Positions 30,139 through 40,766 of a stretch of 64,000 nt of DNA are shown in pieces (the first letter of the stretch is position 1; every line of letters starts with the position of its first letter). The notes beneath the pieces were generated by a model. That model saw nothing but the letters and a program-made list of their open reading frames with translations, was not told the origin of the DNA and did not search any database. Both the position numbers and the translations under genes were made by a program. Origin of the DNA: DATFNV01 sp963827935 (GTDB lineage Bacteria > Planctomycetota > Planctomycetia > Gemmatales > Gemmataceae); the NCBI GenBank assembly GCA_963827935.1, contig CAWHCN010000017.1:434001-498000 (forward strand). The letters run 5' to 3'.

Positions 30139-32325
30139 CTAACCCTCCTTCATCTCGCCCAGCCGCCACCCCAATGCCGAGCAGCGCTGGGCCGCCTCGC
30201 GGCGCTGCACCGCGGCGGCCAGGGCCTTGCGGCTGCCGACCAGCACCACCAATTTCTTGCCGCGCGTGATGCCCGTGTAGAGCAGGTTGCGCTGCAGCAT
30301 GATGAAGTGCTGCATGTGCAAGGGAATCACCACCGCCGGATACTCGCTCCCCTGGGCCTTGTGGATCGTGGTGGCATACGCCGGCGCCAGCTCGTCCAGC
30401 TCGCCGAAGTCGTAAACCACGGTCCGGCCGTCGAACTCCACCGTCAGCTCCTGGTCGTGCTCGTCCAGGGCGGTCACCCGGCCGATGTCGCCGTTGAAAA
30501 CCTCCTTGTCGTAGTCGTTATGGGTCTGCATGACCTTGTCGCCGATGCGGAAGCTCCAGCCGAAGCGCTCGACCTCACCCCTCTCTCCCGCGGGGCTGAG
30601 GGGATTGAGGACGGCCTGCAAGCGGGCATTGAGGTGGCGCGTGCCCAGCTCGGAGCGGTTCATCGGCGTCAGAACCTGGATGTCGCGGACGGGGTCGAGT
30701 CCGAAGTGAGCGGGGATGCGCTCGCGCACCATCGTCACGATGCGATCCAGGATGGTCGCCGGGTCGTCGGCCTGGATGAAATAGAAGTCTCCTTGCCCCG
30801 GCGGGGCCGACGCCGGCAACTCGCCGCCGTGGACCGCATGGGCGGCGCGCACGATCCAGCTCGCCTGCGCCTGGCGGAAGATTTCCGTCAGTCGCACCAC
30901 CGGCACCACGCCACTGGCGATGACATCCGCCAGCACGCGGCCCGGCCCCACCGAGGGCAGTTGGTCCACGTCGCCGACGAGCACCAGGCAGGCGCGGCCC
31001 GGCACCGCCTGGACCAGTTTGTTCAACAGCGGCACATCCACCATCGACGCTTCATCGACGACCAGCAGGTCCAGGTCGAGCGGCCGGTCGCGGTCGTGCT
31101 GGAAACCGCCCCGGCCGGGGTCGAAGCCGAGCAGGCGGTGGATCGTTTTCGCCTCGCGGCCGGTGGTCTCGGTCAGCCGCTTGGCGGCACGCCCGGTCGG
31201 GGCACAGAGGACGCACTGCTTCCCCTGGGCGGCGAACAGCTCCAGGATGCCGCGGACCAGCGTGGTCTTGCCGGTGCCGGGCCCACCGGTGATGACCAGG
31301 AGCTTGTTCGTGGCGGCCTGGCGGATCGCCTCGCGCTGCGACGGCGCCAGGGCCAGGCCGATGCGTTGTTCGGCCCTCTGGACCGCTGTCTCGATGGCCA
31401 GCCCGGCCAGGGGGTGCGGCCCGGCCGTCAGGGCGTGCAGCGAGCGAGCCGCCCCCCGCTCGGCCAGGAACAGCGGCTTGAGGTACAGCCACGCCGCCGA
31501 CCCCGGCTGGCGCTCCCAGGGCTCGCGGACCAGTTCCTCCTCGCGCCGCCCGTCGTCCGCTGCGCCGCGGACCACGGCGGAGTCGATGCCCGTCAACTCG
31601 GCCGCCCGGGCGATGACCTCCGCCTCGGGGTAGCCGACGTGCCCCTCGCCGCTGAGCTGCTGCAGGACGTAGCGCAGGGCGGCCCGGGCGCGGAGCGGCG
31701 AGGCGCGGTCGATGCCCAGCCGCTGGGCCAGGTCGTCGGCCGTCTGGAAGCCGAAGCCCCACACGTCGGCCGCCAGACGGTACGGATTGGCCCGCACCAA
31801 CTCCAGGGCTTGGTCGCCATAGGTCTTGTAGATGCGGACGGCCCGCGCGGTGCCGACGCCGTGGGATTGCAAGAACAGAATGATGCCGCGCACCGCCTTC
31901 TGCTGTTGCCAGCTCGCGCGGATGCGCTGCACGCGCTGCCTGCCGATCCCCTTGACCTCTTGCAGGAACGTCGGACTTTCGTCGATCACTTCGAGGGTGC
32001 GGTCGCCGAAGACATCGACGATCTTGCGGGCAAAGTGCGGGCCGATCCCCTTGACCAGCCCCGAACCGAGATACTTGACGATCCCCTCGCGGGTGTGCGG
32101 CGGGGTGGTGCGCAGGCTGTCGGCCTTGAACTGAAGCCCGTACTCCTTGTGCTGGACCCAGGAGCCGCTGGCCTCGACATACTCGCCGGCATTGGCGCTG
32201 GGGAGATGACCGACAACGGTGACGAGGGCGCGGCGACCGTCAGCCTGGACGCGCAACACCGCAAAGCCGCTCTCGGCGTCGTGCGAAGTCACCCGTTCGA
32301 TGATACCCGCCAGGGTTTCCGCCAT
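30139..32325 (-). CDS. recD2: RecD2-type ATP-dependent DNA helicase
   Basis: A 728-residue superfamily 1B helicase of the RecD2/TraA type, involved in DNA repair without RecBC. The N-terminal OB-like region is followed by tandem helix-hairpin-helix motifs (VKGIGPHFARKIVDVFG and EVKGIGRQRVQRI, residues 91-135). Walker A is GGPGTGKTT (347-355), motif II is VVDEASMVD, and the C-terminal motifs TTIHKAQGSEYPAVVIPL and LLYTGITRGK complete the second RecA domain. The frame is intact. Confidence 0.93.
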   Translation of the reverse strand: MAETLAGIIERVTSHDAESGFAVLRVQADGRRALVTVVGHLPSANAGEYVEASGSWVQHKEYGLQFKADSLRTTPPHTREGIVKYLGSGLVKGIGPHFARKIVDVFGDRTLEVIDESPTFLQEVKGIGRQRVQRIRASWQQQKAVRGIILFLQSHGVGTARAVRIYKTYGDQALELVRANPYRLAADVWGFGFQTADDLAQRLGIDRASPLRARAALRYVLQQLSGEGHVGYPEAEVIARAAELTGIDSAVVRGAADDGRREEELVREPWERQPGSAAWLYLKPLFLAERGAARSLHALTAGPHPLAGLAIETAVQRAEQRIGLALAPSQREAIRQAATNKLLVITGGPGTGKTTLVRGILELFAAQGKQCVLCAPTGRAAKRLTETTGREAKTIHRLLGFDPGRGGFQHDRDRPLDLDLLVVDEASMVDVPLLNKLVQAVPGRACLVLVGDVDQLPSVGPGRVLADVIASGVVPVVRLTEIFRQAQASWIVRAAHAVHGGELPASAPPGQGDFYFIQADDPATILDRIVTMVRERIPAHFGLDPVRDIQVLTPMNRSELGTRHLNARLQAVLNPLSPAGERGEVERFGWSFRIGDKVMQTHNDYDKEVFNGDIGRVTALDEHDQELTVEFDGRTVVYDFGELDELAPAYATTIHKAQGSEYPAVVIPLHMQHFIMLQRNLLYTGITRGKKLVVLVGSRKALAAAVQRREAAQRCSALGWRLGEMKEG

Positions 32326-32366
32326 GCCTGCATTTTACCGGCTCCCCGCGGAACGGCGGTAGCTTG

Positions 32367-32389
32367 GCCGCCGCCCGCTGGGCGGCGGC
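32367..32389. repeat. GC palindrome (GCCGCCGCCC type) upstream of recD2
   Basis: GCCGCCGCCC-GCT-GGGCGGCGGC is followed by TAAACGGC. It shares the GGCTAAAC end with the elements at 21797, 44568 and 45564. It lies in the spacer between recD2 and the divergent gene at 32475. Confidence 0.85.
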
Positions 32390-32474
32390 TAAACGGCGTT
32401 ATCGGATTGCCCTTCCCCGCGTCGATCTGCCGTGGTAAAAGCTCGCCCCCCGTCTGGGGCAGGGAGGGCGCGGG

Positions 32475-35400
32475 ATGCGACGATCACGGCGGCAGGTGGC
32501 GGTGGCGGCGTTGACGGCGGCCGCGGCGGCACTGGCCCTCCTCGGTCCCGTCGTCGCCGACCAACTCGTCCGCGAAGGGTTCGAGGGGAACGATCCGCTC
32601 TGGGTCCAGGGGGCTGCCGACGGGACCTTCCGCGAGGTCGCCCATCGCATCACCGAGGAGCGCCCCTTCCGCGGCCTGAAGTGCGAGTTCATCCAGGTCA
32701 GCCTGACCAGCGGCAACTACGTGCATTACAGCTATGATGTCGGCCGCGCCCCCATCAACGATGAGCTGAAGGCCAGTCTCTGGGTCCGGGCCAATCGTCC
32801 CGGCATCCAGCTGCTGGCGCGGGCGGTGTTGCCGCACGAGCCGAACCCGGTCCGTATCGAGGAGTCGATGACGGTGCTGCTGCGCGGCGACATCTATGGC
32901 CAGGCCGGACGCTGGCAACGGCTCGACCTGGCGCGCCCCACCAAGCTGCTGACCGAACAGCAGCAGTTGCTCCAGTTGCAGCTCAAGCACGATGTCAATG
33001 TCGTCGATGCCTTCATCGACCGCCTGGTCCTCAACGTGGCCGGCGGTCCGGGCGACAATCAGGTGTGGGTGGACAACCTCGAAATCGGACCGGTGCTGGA
33101 AGCGTCCACGTACAAGACTGTCGGGTTGACCAAGAACACCCGGCCAAATCCCCTGGGGCCGGGCCCGCGCGGCACGTCGGGGGCCCTGGTCGAGCTGAAA
33201 CGGGACGCGATGCTGGTCAAGGGCAAGCCCTTTTTCTTCAAGGCCATCCGTTGGAGCAACACGCCGCTGGACGTGCTGAAGGAAGCGGGGTTCAACACCA
33301 TCTGCTTCGATGCCTCGGCCGATGCCAAGGTGATCAAAGAGGCGGCGGCCAAGGGGTTCATGGTGGTCCCCTCGGTGCCGCTGGCCGGGGACGGCTCGGC
33401 CGACCAGATGGCCGCCGTGCTGGCGAAGTTCACGGCCTACGACAACGTGCTGTTCTGGGACGTGGGCAGCGGGGGGCTGGCCCTGGAGCAGGCGTCGGCT
33501 GCCGCACGCACCGCCAGCCTGGTCCGCAATGCCGACGGCCAGGGCCCCATTGCTGTCGATGTCTGGGATGGCTTCCAGGCCTTCCGGCCGCCAAGGTTCG
33601 ACATGCTCGGCATCCACCGCTGGCCGCTGATGACCGGCCTGGAGCTGGGTCAGTACCGCGACTGGCTGACTCAGCGCCGCAACCTGTCCGAGGGCGCTTC
33701 CTTCCCCTGGACCTGGGTGCAGACGCATCTGCCGGACTGGTACACAACCCTGGTCTACGACCGGGCCGGAGCGGGTCCCGCCTTCGCCGAGCCGATCGGC
33801 CCCCAGCCCGAACAGATTCGCTTGCTGACCTATACGGCATTGGGGTCGGGCTGCCGGGGTCTCGGATTCTGGTCGGACCAGTTCCTGGCCGACAGCCATA
33901 CCGGCCAGGACCGCCTGCTGACTCTCGCCCTGTTGAACAGGGAAATCACGCTGCTGGAGCCGCTGCTGCTGACAGCCCAGGCCCCGGAGTGGATCGAGAC
34001 ATCGGTTTCGGAAGTAAAGGCGGCGGTGTTTCGGCCAATGCCGGAAGGCGGCCGCGGGGTGCTCATCCTGCCGATGTGCCTGGGGGGCGCCGCTCAGTTC
34101 GTTCCGGGCCAGGGGCGCACAACAACCTGACGATCACCCTGCCGCTGCCGCAGTACCTGCAAGTCTGGCAGGTCTCGCCGGGGGTGGTGGGCCCGGTCGA
34201 GAAGGTCGAACGGGTCCCGGGCGGCCTGCGGATCACCCTCAAGGAGTTCGACCTGACCTCGGCCATCGTTTGCACCAGCGATGTCAACGAGCTGATTCGG
34301 CTCCAGAACGCCGAGCGCCAGTATCGGCAGGAGGCAGCCCAGTGGTCGCACGACCTGGCCGTGGCGGAGCTGAAAAAGGTGCGGACGGTCCACGAACAGC
34401 TCGCGCAGGCCGGCCATCCGTTGAAGGACGGTCCGGCGTTGCTGGAGCGCTGCGAAAAGAGCCTGGCCAAGACCGAGGAACTGTGGGAGGCACACCGCTT
34501 CGGCGAGGCTTATCAGGAAGCCCAGCGTGCCCTGCGGCCCTTGCGCATCCTGCAGCGCGTCTGCTGGGAAGATGCCATCAAGGACATGAGCGGCGACGGC
34601 ACCGGGATGGCGGGCACCCGGTTGGCCCCGGTGCGGACGGTGCCTGCGGCACCTCGAACACAGGCCGAAGCCATCGCCCAGGCGGCCGCCCTGAGCAGTG
34701 CCGTCAGCAGTCCGTATGCCGTCAGTTTCTACACCTTGCCGCGGCAGTACCAGTTCATGGACCAGGTCCGCTCCGCTAAGCCGGGGGCGAACCTGCTGAC
34801 CGACGGCGGTTTTGAGGAACCGCCCGGCGACTGGCCGCCGGGCTGGCTGGAGCAGAAAGTGACGCTGCCGACCGACGGCGTGGAACTGCTGGCGGATCGG
34901 ACCGTGGGCGCCCCTGACCCGCCTCCCCAGGATCGGCTGCCGGCCCCCGTGCCGACGATGGCGACCCCGTCCGCCGACACCGGAGGTCGATCGGCAGAAC
35001 GTGGCGGATCTGGCGACGGCCGGGCCGGGCCGGGCAAGCCGCAGTCCGGACTGCGGACCGGGACGCCGGCAGCCGAAACCAAAGGCAGCTCGCTGGCGAA
35101 CCGTCTCGGGCCCTCGCAGACCGACGCCCACGAAGGGAAGCAGTGCCTGCGGCTGCGGATCAAGGCCAAGGACCCGCTCAAGCCGCCGGCCGCCCTGGAG
35201 CGGACCTTCCTGGCGGTCCACACGCCGGCGGTCCGGCTGCCCCCCGGCACGCTGGCCCGCATCACCGGCTGGATTCGCCTCCCGGTGAACGTTGGCTCGG
35301 CCGACGGCGTGCTGGTTTACGACAGCGCCGCCGGGGAACCGCTGGCCCTGCGCCTGGTCAACGCCCAGCCCAAGTGGAGGCAGTTCACCTTGTACCGCAC

Positions 35401-35527
35401 GGTGCCTGCCAACGGCACCCTGAACGTCACCCTGGCCCTGACCGGAATCGGCACCGTCTATTTCGACGATATCCGCATCGAGCCGCTCCAGACTGGGGTG
35501 GCCGGCACCGCCCAACCGTTGCGCTGA
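32475..35527 (+). CDS. Large secreted protein with sugar-hydrolase-like and carbohydrate-binding-like regions (one frameshift)
   Basis: About 1,017 residues. The N-terminus has a signal peptide (MRRSRRQVAVAALTAAAAAL, cleavage near VVADQL). Residues about 30-195 look like a jelly-roll carbohydrate-binding module (VREGFEGNDPLWVQG, DNQVWVDNLEIG). A TIM-barrel-like segment follows (FFFKAIRWSNTPLDVLKEAG, DNVLFWDVGSG, FDMLGIHRWPL). A helical segment, a Pro-rich linker and a second jelly-roll-like module (TVYFDDIRIEPLQ) end the protein. One base is missing near 34117, where PGQG should continue AHNNLTITLP. No catalytic residue can be named. Confidence 0.65.
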
Positions 35528-35585
35528 GCCATACCCAGGTCCGACCCGCGGAGCCGACATCGGCGCGGGTCGGTACAATGGACGC

Positions 35586-38500
35586 ATGGACACCGTTGAC
35601 CCGCTCGCCCCGTTCCTGCCGCCGGTGCGCGACTGGTTTCGCACTGCGCTGGGGAAGCCGACACCGGCCCAGCGTCTCGGCTGGCCGGCCATCGCCGCGG
35701 GGCAGCATACGCTGATTCTGGCACCCACCGGCTCCGGCAAGACGCTGGCCGCCTTCCTCGCTTGCCTGGACGGGCTCTGGCGCCAGGATCGGCTTCCACC
35801 GGGGGTTCGGGTCCTGTATGTCTCGCCGCTCAAGGCGCTTAATAACGACATCTACCGCAATCTGCAGGTGCCGCTGGAAGGCGTCGTCCAGACGGCCGAG
35901 CGCCGGGGGAGACGCTGCCGCTCATCACCTCGGCGGTACGGACCGGCGACACCTCGACAGCCGAGCGATTGCGGCTCATTCGTCATCCGCCGCACGTCCT
36001 CATCACGACTCCGGAATCGCTGCATTTGCTCCTGACCTCGAAAGCCCGCGAAACGCTCCGCGGCGTGACGCACGTCATCGTGGACGAGATTCATGCGCTG
36101 GTCGGCAACAAGCGCGGCGTGTTCCTGGCACTGCTGCTGGAACGCCTGCGTCATCTCAATGCCGCGAGCTTCGTCCGCATCGGCCTGTCGGCGACGCAAC
36201 GGCCCCTGGACGAGGTGGCCCGCTACCTGGGCGGCGGCGAGCTGGTGACCATCGTCGATGCCGGCGTGCGCCGGGAGATCGACCTTCAGGTGGTCAGTCC
36301 GGTCGCTTCATTCGCCGCGCTGCCGGACAAGAGCGTCTGGCCGTCGATCTATCGCCTGCTGGCCCAGGAAGTGAAACAGCATCGCTCCACCATCATCTTC
36401 ACCAACAATCGTCGGACGGTGGAACGAATCACGGCCCAGCTGAACGAACTCGGCGACGCGCCGGAAGCGTCAGCGACGGGCCAGGCCCAACCCGTCGCTA
36501 ACGCTTCCGGCTCTTTGGCCCGTGCCCATCACGGCAGCGTCGCCCTGGAGGTTCGCCAGCAGACCGAACAGGCGCTCAAGGAAGGACGGCTGCCGGCCGT
36601 CGTCTCCACCGCCTCGCTGGAGCTGGGGATCGACATGGGAGCGGTCGATCTGGTTTGCCAGGTGGAATCGCCCGGGAACATCGCGCGGGCCCTCCAGCGC
36701 GTCGGCCGGGCCGGCCACCTTGTCGGGCAGAAGGGGAAGGGTCGGCTCATCCCCAAGACGGCAGGCGACCTCCTCGAACAGGCGGTGCTGGCGCGCGAAT
36801 GGCCGCCGGCCGGGTCGAGGCCGTCCAGTGCCCGCGCAACTGCCTCGATGTCCTGGCCCAGCAGATTGTGGCCCTGGCCGCGATGGAGGCGTGGGACGTG
36901 CCGGCGCTGTACGCCCTGGTCCGCCGGGCCCATCCCTATCGCGACCTGTCGCCGCAGGCCTTCGAGACGGTGCTGGAGATGGTCAGCGGCCGGTATCGCT
37001 GGAACCCCGGCGACGATCACCGTTCCCTGGCCGCCCTCCAGCCGCGCGTCAGCTGGGACAGAGTCCACAACCGCGTCCTCGCCATGCCCGGCAGCCAGAG
37101 CCTGGCGTTGACCAGTAGCGGCACCATCCCGGACACCGGCCAGTATGCTGCCTACCTCGGCGAGGTCCGCATCGGCGAGCTGGACGAGGAGTTCATCTAC
37201 GAGCGCCGCATCGGCGATGTCTTCTTGCTCGGCACCAATGCCTGGCGGCTGGAGCGGATCGAGACGGACCGCGTGTTCGTGACCCCGGCTGAGGCGGCAC
37301 CGGCCCTGGTCCCGTTCTGGCGCGGCGAGAACGTCGGCCGCAGCGCCGACCTCGGCCTGGCCGTCGGCCGCTTCCTGCGCGAATTCCAGGACCGGCTCGA
37401 TGCCCCCGATTGCCTCGACTGGCTGCGGCGCGACTTCTTCCTCGATGCCCCCGCCTCCCGCGATCTGTGCCGTTATGTGCAACGGCAGCTTCTCGTCGGC
37501 GGCTGCTTGCCGACCGATCAAACGCTCGTCATCGAAGCCTCGCGCGATCCGCTCGGGGACTGGCAGGTGATCCTTCTCAGCCCCTTGGGTAGCCGCCTGC
37601 ACCTCGCCCTGCGGCTGGCGATCGAGGCCCGCTTGCGGCAGCGGCTCGGCTACAGCCCGCAGTGTTTGCACCACGATGACGGCCTGCTGATCCGGCTGAC
37701 CGATACCGACGAGCCGGTCCTCAACCTGTTTGAGGGGCTGACGCCGGAAAACGTCGAGGGGCTAATCCTGGACGAACTGGCCGACAGTGCCCTGTTTGCG
37801 CTCCGTTTCCGGCAGAACGCCGCCCGGGCCCTGCTCTTGCCGCGGAACAAGCCGGGACAGCGGGCGCCGCTGTGGCTGCAACGGCTGCGCAGTCGCGACC
37901 TGTTGCAGGTGGCCCGCCGCCATCCTGATTTTCCCATCGTCGTCGAAACCTTCCGCGAATGCCTGCACGATCACCTCGACGTGCCGCGACTGCAAGCCCT
38001 GCTGGCCGACATCGGTGCGGGGCGGATCGCGGTCCAGACACGCCGTGCCGAGGGGCCGTCGCCGTTTGCATCGGAGATGCTGTTTTCGTTCACCGCGGCG
38101 TACATGTATCAGTATGACCAGACCGATGCCGATTCGGGAGCGTCTCGCCCGCTGGATGGCCAGCTCCTCGATCAGCTGGTGGCCCCAGAGCGGCATGCTC
38201 ACCTGCTTGACCCGCGTGCCGTCCACCAGGTGGAGCGGCGTCTGCGGGGCCTGGGCCAGCCCCCGCGCTCGGGCACCGAGATGGCCGAATGGCTGCGCCG
38301 CCTGGGCGACCTGGCCCCCTCCGACCTCGAAGGGCCGATGGCGAGCTTCCTGGCGGAGCTGGAGGCCGATGGCCGGGCGGCACGGCTCGACCTGCCGCGC
38401 GTTGCGGAACCCTCGCGCTGGCTGCTGGTGGAGGAGGTCACCCGCTATCGGCAAGCCTTCGGCCTGGCGAGCGAGGAGGGTGAATCGCCCGAGTCCACGG

Positions 38501-39984
38501 CGGAGGCCATCCTGTCTCGCTTCCTCCACACCCATGCCCTGGTCGGCCTGAGCGAAGTGCTGGCCCGCTACCCCTTCGAGGAGAGCTGGGCGCGGCGCAA
38601 GCTCGAAGAGTGGTCCGAGCTGGGGCGACTGGTGGTCTTGCCCGCCGCATCGGAAATGGAACCCTTGCGCTGGTCGGCCCCGGAAAATCTGGAGCAGGTG
38701 CAGCGCGGTTCGCTGGCGATCCTGCGGCGTGAGGTGGTGACCTGCTCGCCGCCGCAGTTTGCCGACTTCGTGCTGCGCTGGCAGTGCGTGCATCCGGCGA
38801 CGCGGCAAGGCGAGGCAGCGGGGTTGGTCGAGACCCTGGATCGCCTGCAAGGCCTGCCGCTGCCGGCCGGGTTGTGGGAGCAGACGGTCCTGCCGGCGCG
38901 TGTGCCCGGCTACCAGCCGCGCTGGCTAGACGAGGCGACCGCCGGCGGCGACTGGACCTGGGTCTGCCAGGGCGATGCCGCCGGGGCCGGCTCCCTGGCC
39001 TTCTTCCGCCGCGACACGCTGCCCGGTCTACCCGCTCCCACGATCGATGCGCCGGCCCTGGACCCGTCCGCCGATGCGGTGCTGGAGTCGTTGCGGACAC
39101 GCGGTGCCTCGTTCGTCAGCGAGCTGGCGCAGCAGACGGGCCTGATGCCGAGCCGGGTCCGGGCGAGCTTGTGGACCCTCCTGCGCCGCAGCGTGGTGAC
39201 CAACGATCGGTTCGACGTGATCCGCAAGGGCGAGGAAGCGGGGACGATCGCAGACGCCGGAAGGGCCATCCGGCGCGGCGTGCGACGGCCGCCGCAACGG
39301 CCAGAAGGCCGCTGGTCGCTGGTCCCCTGGGGCAGCCCCGATCCGGAGGCTCACATCCTGGCGCGGGTCGGCCTGCTGCTGGAGCGCTATGGCATCGTGG
39401 CCCGCGAGCTGGCCCTGCTCGATCCGAACATGCCGCCGTGGCGCGTCCTGTACGAGGTGCTCAGCCGACTGGAGCTAAGCGGCGAAGTGCGGCGCGGCTA
39501 CTTTGTGGAGGGCCTCTCGGGGGCACAGTTCGCCCGGCCCGAGGCCATGCGCCTGCTGCAGGACTTGCACCTTCCCTCCACGGCAACGGCCCCCGTGCAG
39601 TTGCTGCACAGCCAGGACCCGGCGAACCTGTACGGTAGCGGTGCCCCGTTCGACGTGCTGCTGCTGGACGGCGGGACCCGACCTCTGACGCGCCGGTCCG
39701 GCAACTGGCTGACCGTTCGCGCCGGCCGGCCCGTGCTCCTGGTCGAAGGGCAGGGCAAGCGACTGACGGCCCTGGCCAGCGCCAGCCATGAAGATGTGTC
39801 GGCCGCCGTCGCCTGTCTGCCCGGCATCCTCGATGCGGACCGCGGCCTGGCGGGACGGCACAAGCTGACGGTGGACGAGTGGAACGGCCAGCCGGTGACG
39901 ACGACCGAGGGACGCGGGCTGCTGGAGGCGGCGGGGTTTGTGCGCGACTATCAAGGGATGACGCTGTATGGGGCGTGGCGGTGA
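35586..39984 (+). CDS. lhr: Lhr-type DEAD/H-box helicase with an in-frame palindromic insert (two frameshifts)
   Basis: A protein of about 1,465 residues. Motif I is APTGSGKT (46-53), motif II VDEIHAL and motif III LSATQRP; the second RecA domain has STASLELGIDMGAVDLVCQV and RALQRVGRAGH. The long C-terminal part (WH and Lhr core, to LLEAAGFVRDYQGMTLYGAW) identifies a full-length Lhr helicase, a 3'-5' DNA-repair helicase. Frameshifts lie at about 35910 (an extra G in a G run) and 36800. Between NELGDA and SLARAHHGSVA, about 17 residues (PEASATGQAQPVANASG) are encoded by a palindromic repeat. Confidence 0.9.
36460..36511. repeat. Palindromic repeat inside the lhr reading frame
   Basis: The arms GCCGGAAGCGTCAGCGACGG (36460 onward) and 36491-36511 are complementary over 21 bp with a single mismatch, and the loop is ten bases. 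The element is related to the intergenic palindrome at 20122-20176. It is read through in frame and adds about 17 residues between two conserved helicase segments. Confidence 0.88.
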
Positions 39985-40040
39985 GGCGGTGGGCGCCGAT
40001 ATGATGGCTCAGTGACAGAACTTTGCGAGGACCTTGGCAC

Positions 40041-40292
40041 ATGAGTATTACACTGCACCTGGCTCCCGACGTGGAGCAACGCTTGCGGGAAAAGGCTGCT
40101 CGGGGGGGGCAGTCGGTTGAAGAGTACATTCTGCGACTGACCGGGGGAGTGCTGCCAACCGAATCTTCACCCGGTCCGCTGACCACTGAGGAATGGCTGG
40201 CCGAGTTCAAGACCTGGGTGGCAAGCCATGCCAACTGGCCCACGGACATAGACGATAGCCGCGAGAGCATTTATGGCGGGCGAGGCGAATGA
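40041..40292 (+). CDS. VapB-like antitoxin
   Basis: An 83-residue protein starting MSITLHLAPDVEQRLREKAA at 40041. The N-terminal strand and helix followed by GQSVEEYILRLTGG resemble a ribbon-helix-helix DNA-binding domain; the C-terminal part is acidic (EWLAEFKTWVASHANW, DIDDSRES), as expected for toxin binding. Its stop overlaps the start of the PIN-domain gene as ATGA, typical of antitoxin-toxin pairs. Confidence 0.8.
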   Translation: MSITLHLAPDVEQRLREKAARGGQSVEEYILRLTGGVLPTESSPGPLTTEEWLAEFKTWVASHANWPTDIDDSRESIYGGRGE

Positions 40293-40750
40293 GAACCCTG
40301 GTAGACACGAACATTCTGACGCGCTTGAGCCCATCGGCGCTTCCCATGAACCAGGCCGCCGTTGCTGCGCTCGCCGAACTTCGCCAGCAGGGCGACGAGT
40401 TAATCATTATGCCACAGAACCTCTACGAGTTCTGGGTCGTCTGTACCCGCCCGCCGGCGCAGAATGGCTTCGGCCTCTCGGCGGTCGAGGCCCAGACGGA
40501 ACTCATACGGGTGAAGGGCTTCTGCACGCTCCTTGAAGAGACACCGGCAGTGCTCGGGCACTGGGAGCAGCTGGTAGTTCGCCATCAGGTTCTCGGCAAG
40601 AATGGGCACGACGCCCACATCGTTGCGGCACTGCTGGCCCACGGCCTCGACCGTCTCCTCACCTTCAATGCTGCTGATTTCCAGCGCTTTCCGGGGATTA
40701 CAGTGCTGACGCCGCAGCAAGTGCTCGCGGCCACGCAGCCGTCGCCTTGA
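40289..40750 (+). CDS. PIN-domain toxin, VapC-like
   Basis: A 153-residue PIN-domain ribonuclease. MRTLVDTNIL carries the first catalytic Asp (residue 6). NLYEFWVV supplies the conserved Glu, and GHDAHIVAALLAHGLDRLLT and FNAADF carry the C-terminal acids. It overlaps the antitoxin gene by four bases and would be made only with it. The target RNA is unknown. Confidence 0.88.
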   Translation: MRTLVDTNILTRLSPSALPMNQAAVAALAELRQQGDELIIMPQNLYEFWVVCTRPPAQNGFGLSAVEAQTELIRVKGFCTLLEETPAVLGHWEQLVVRHQVLGKNGHDAHIVAALLAHGLDRLLTFNAADFQRFPGITVLTPQQVLAATQPSP

Positions 40751-40766
40751 GTGAGGGTGGCCTGGT

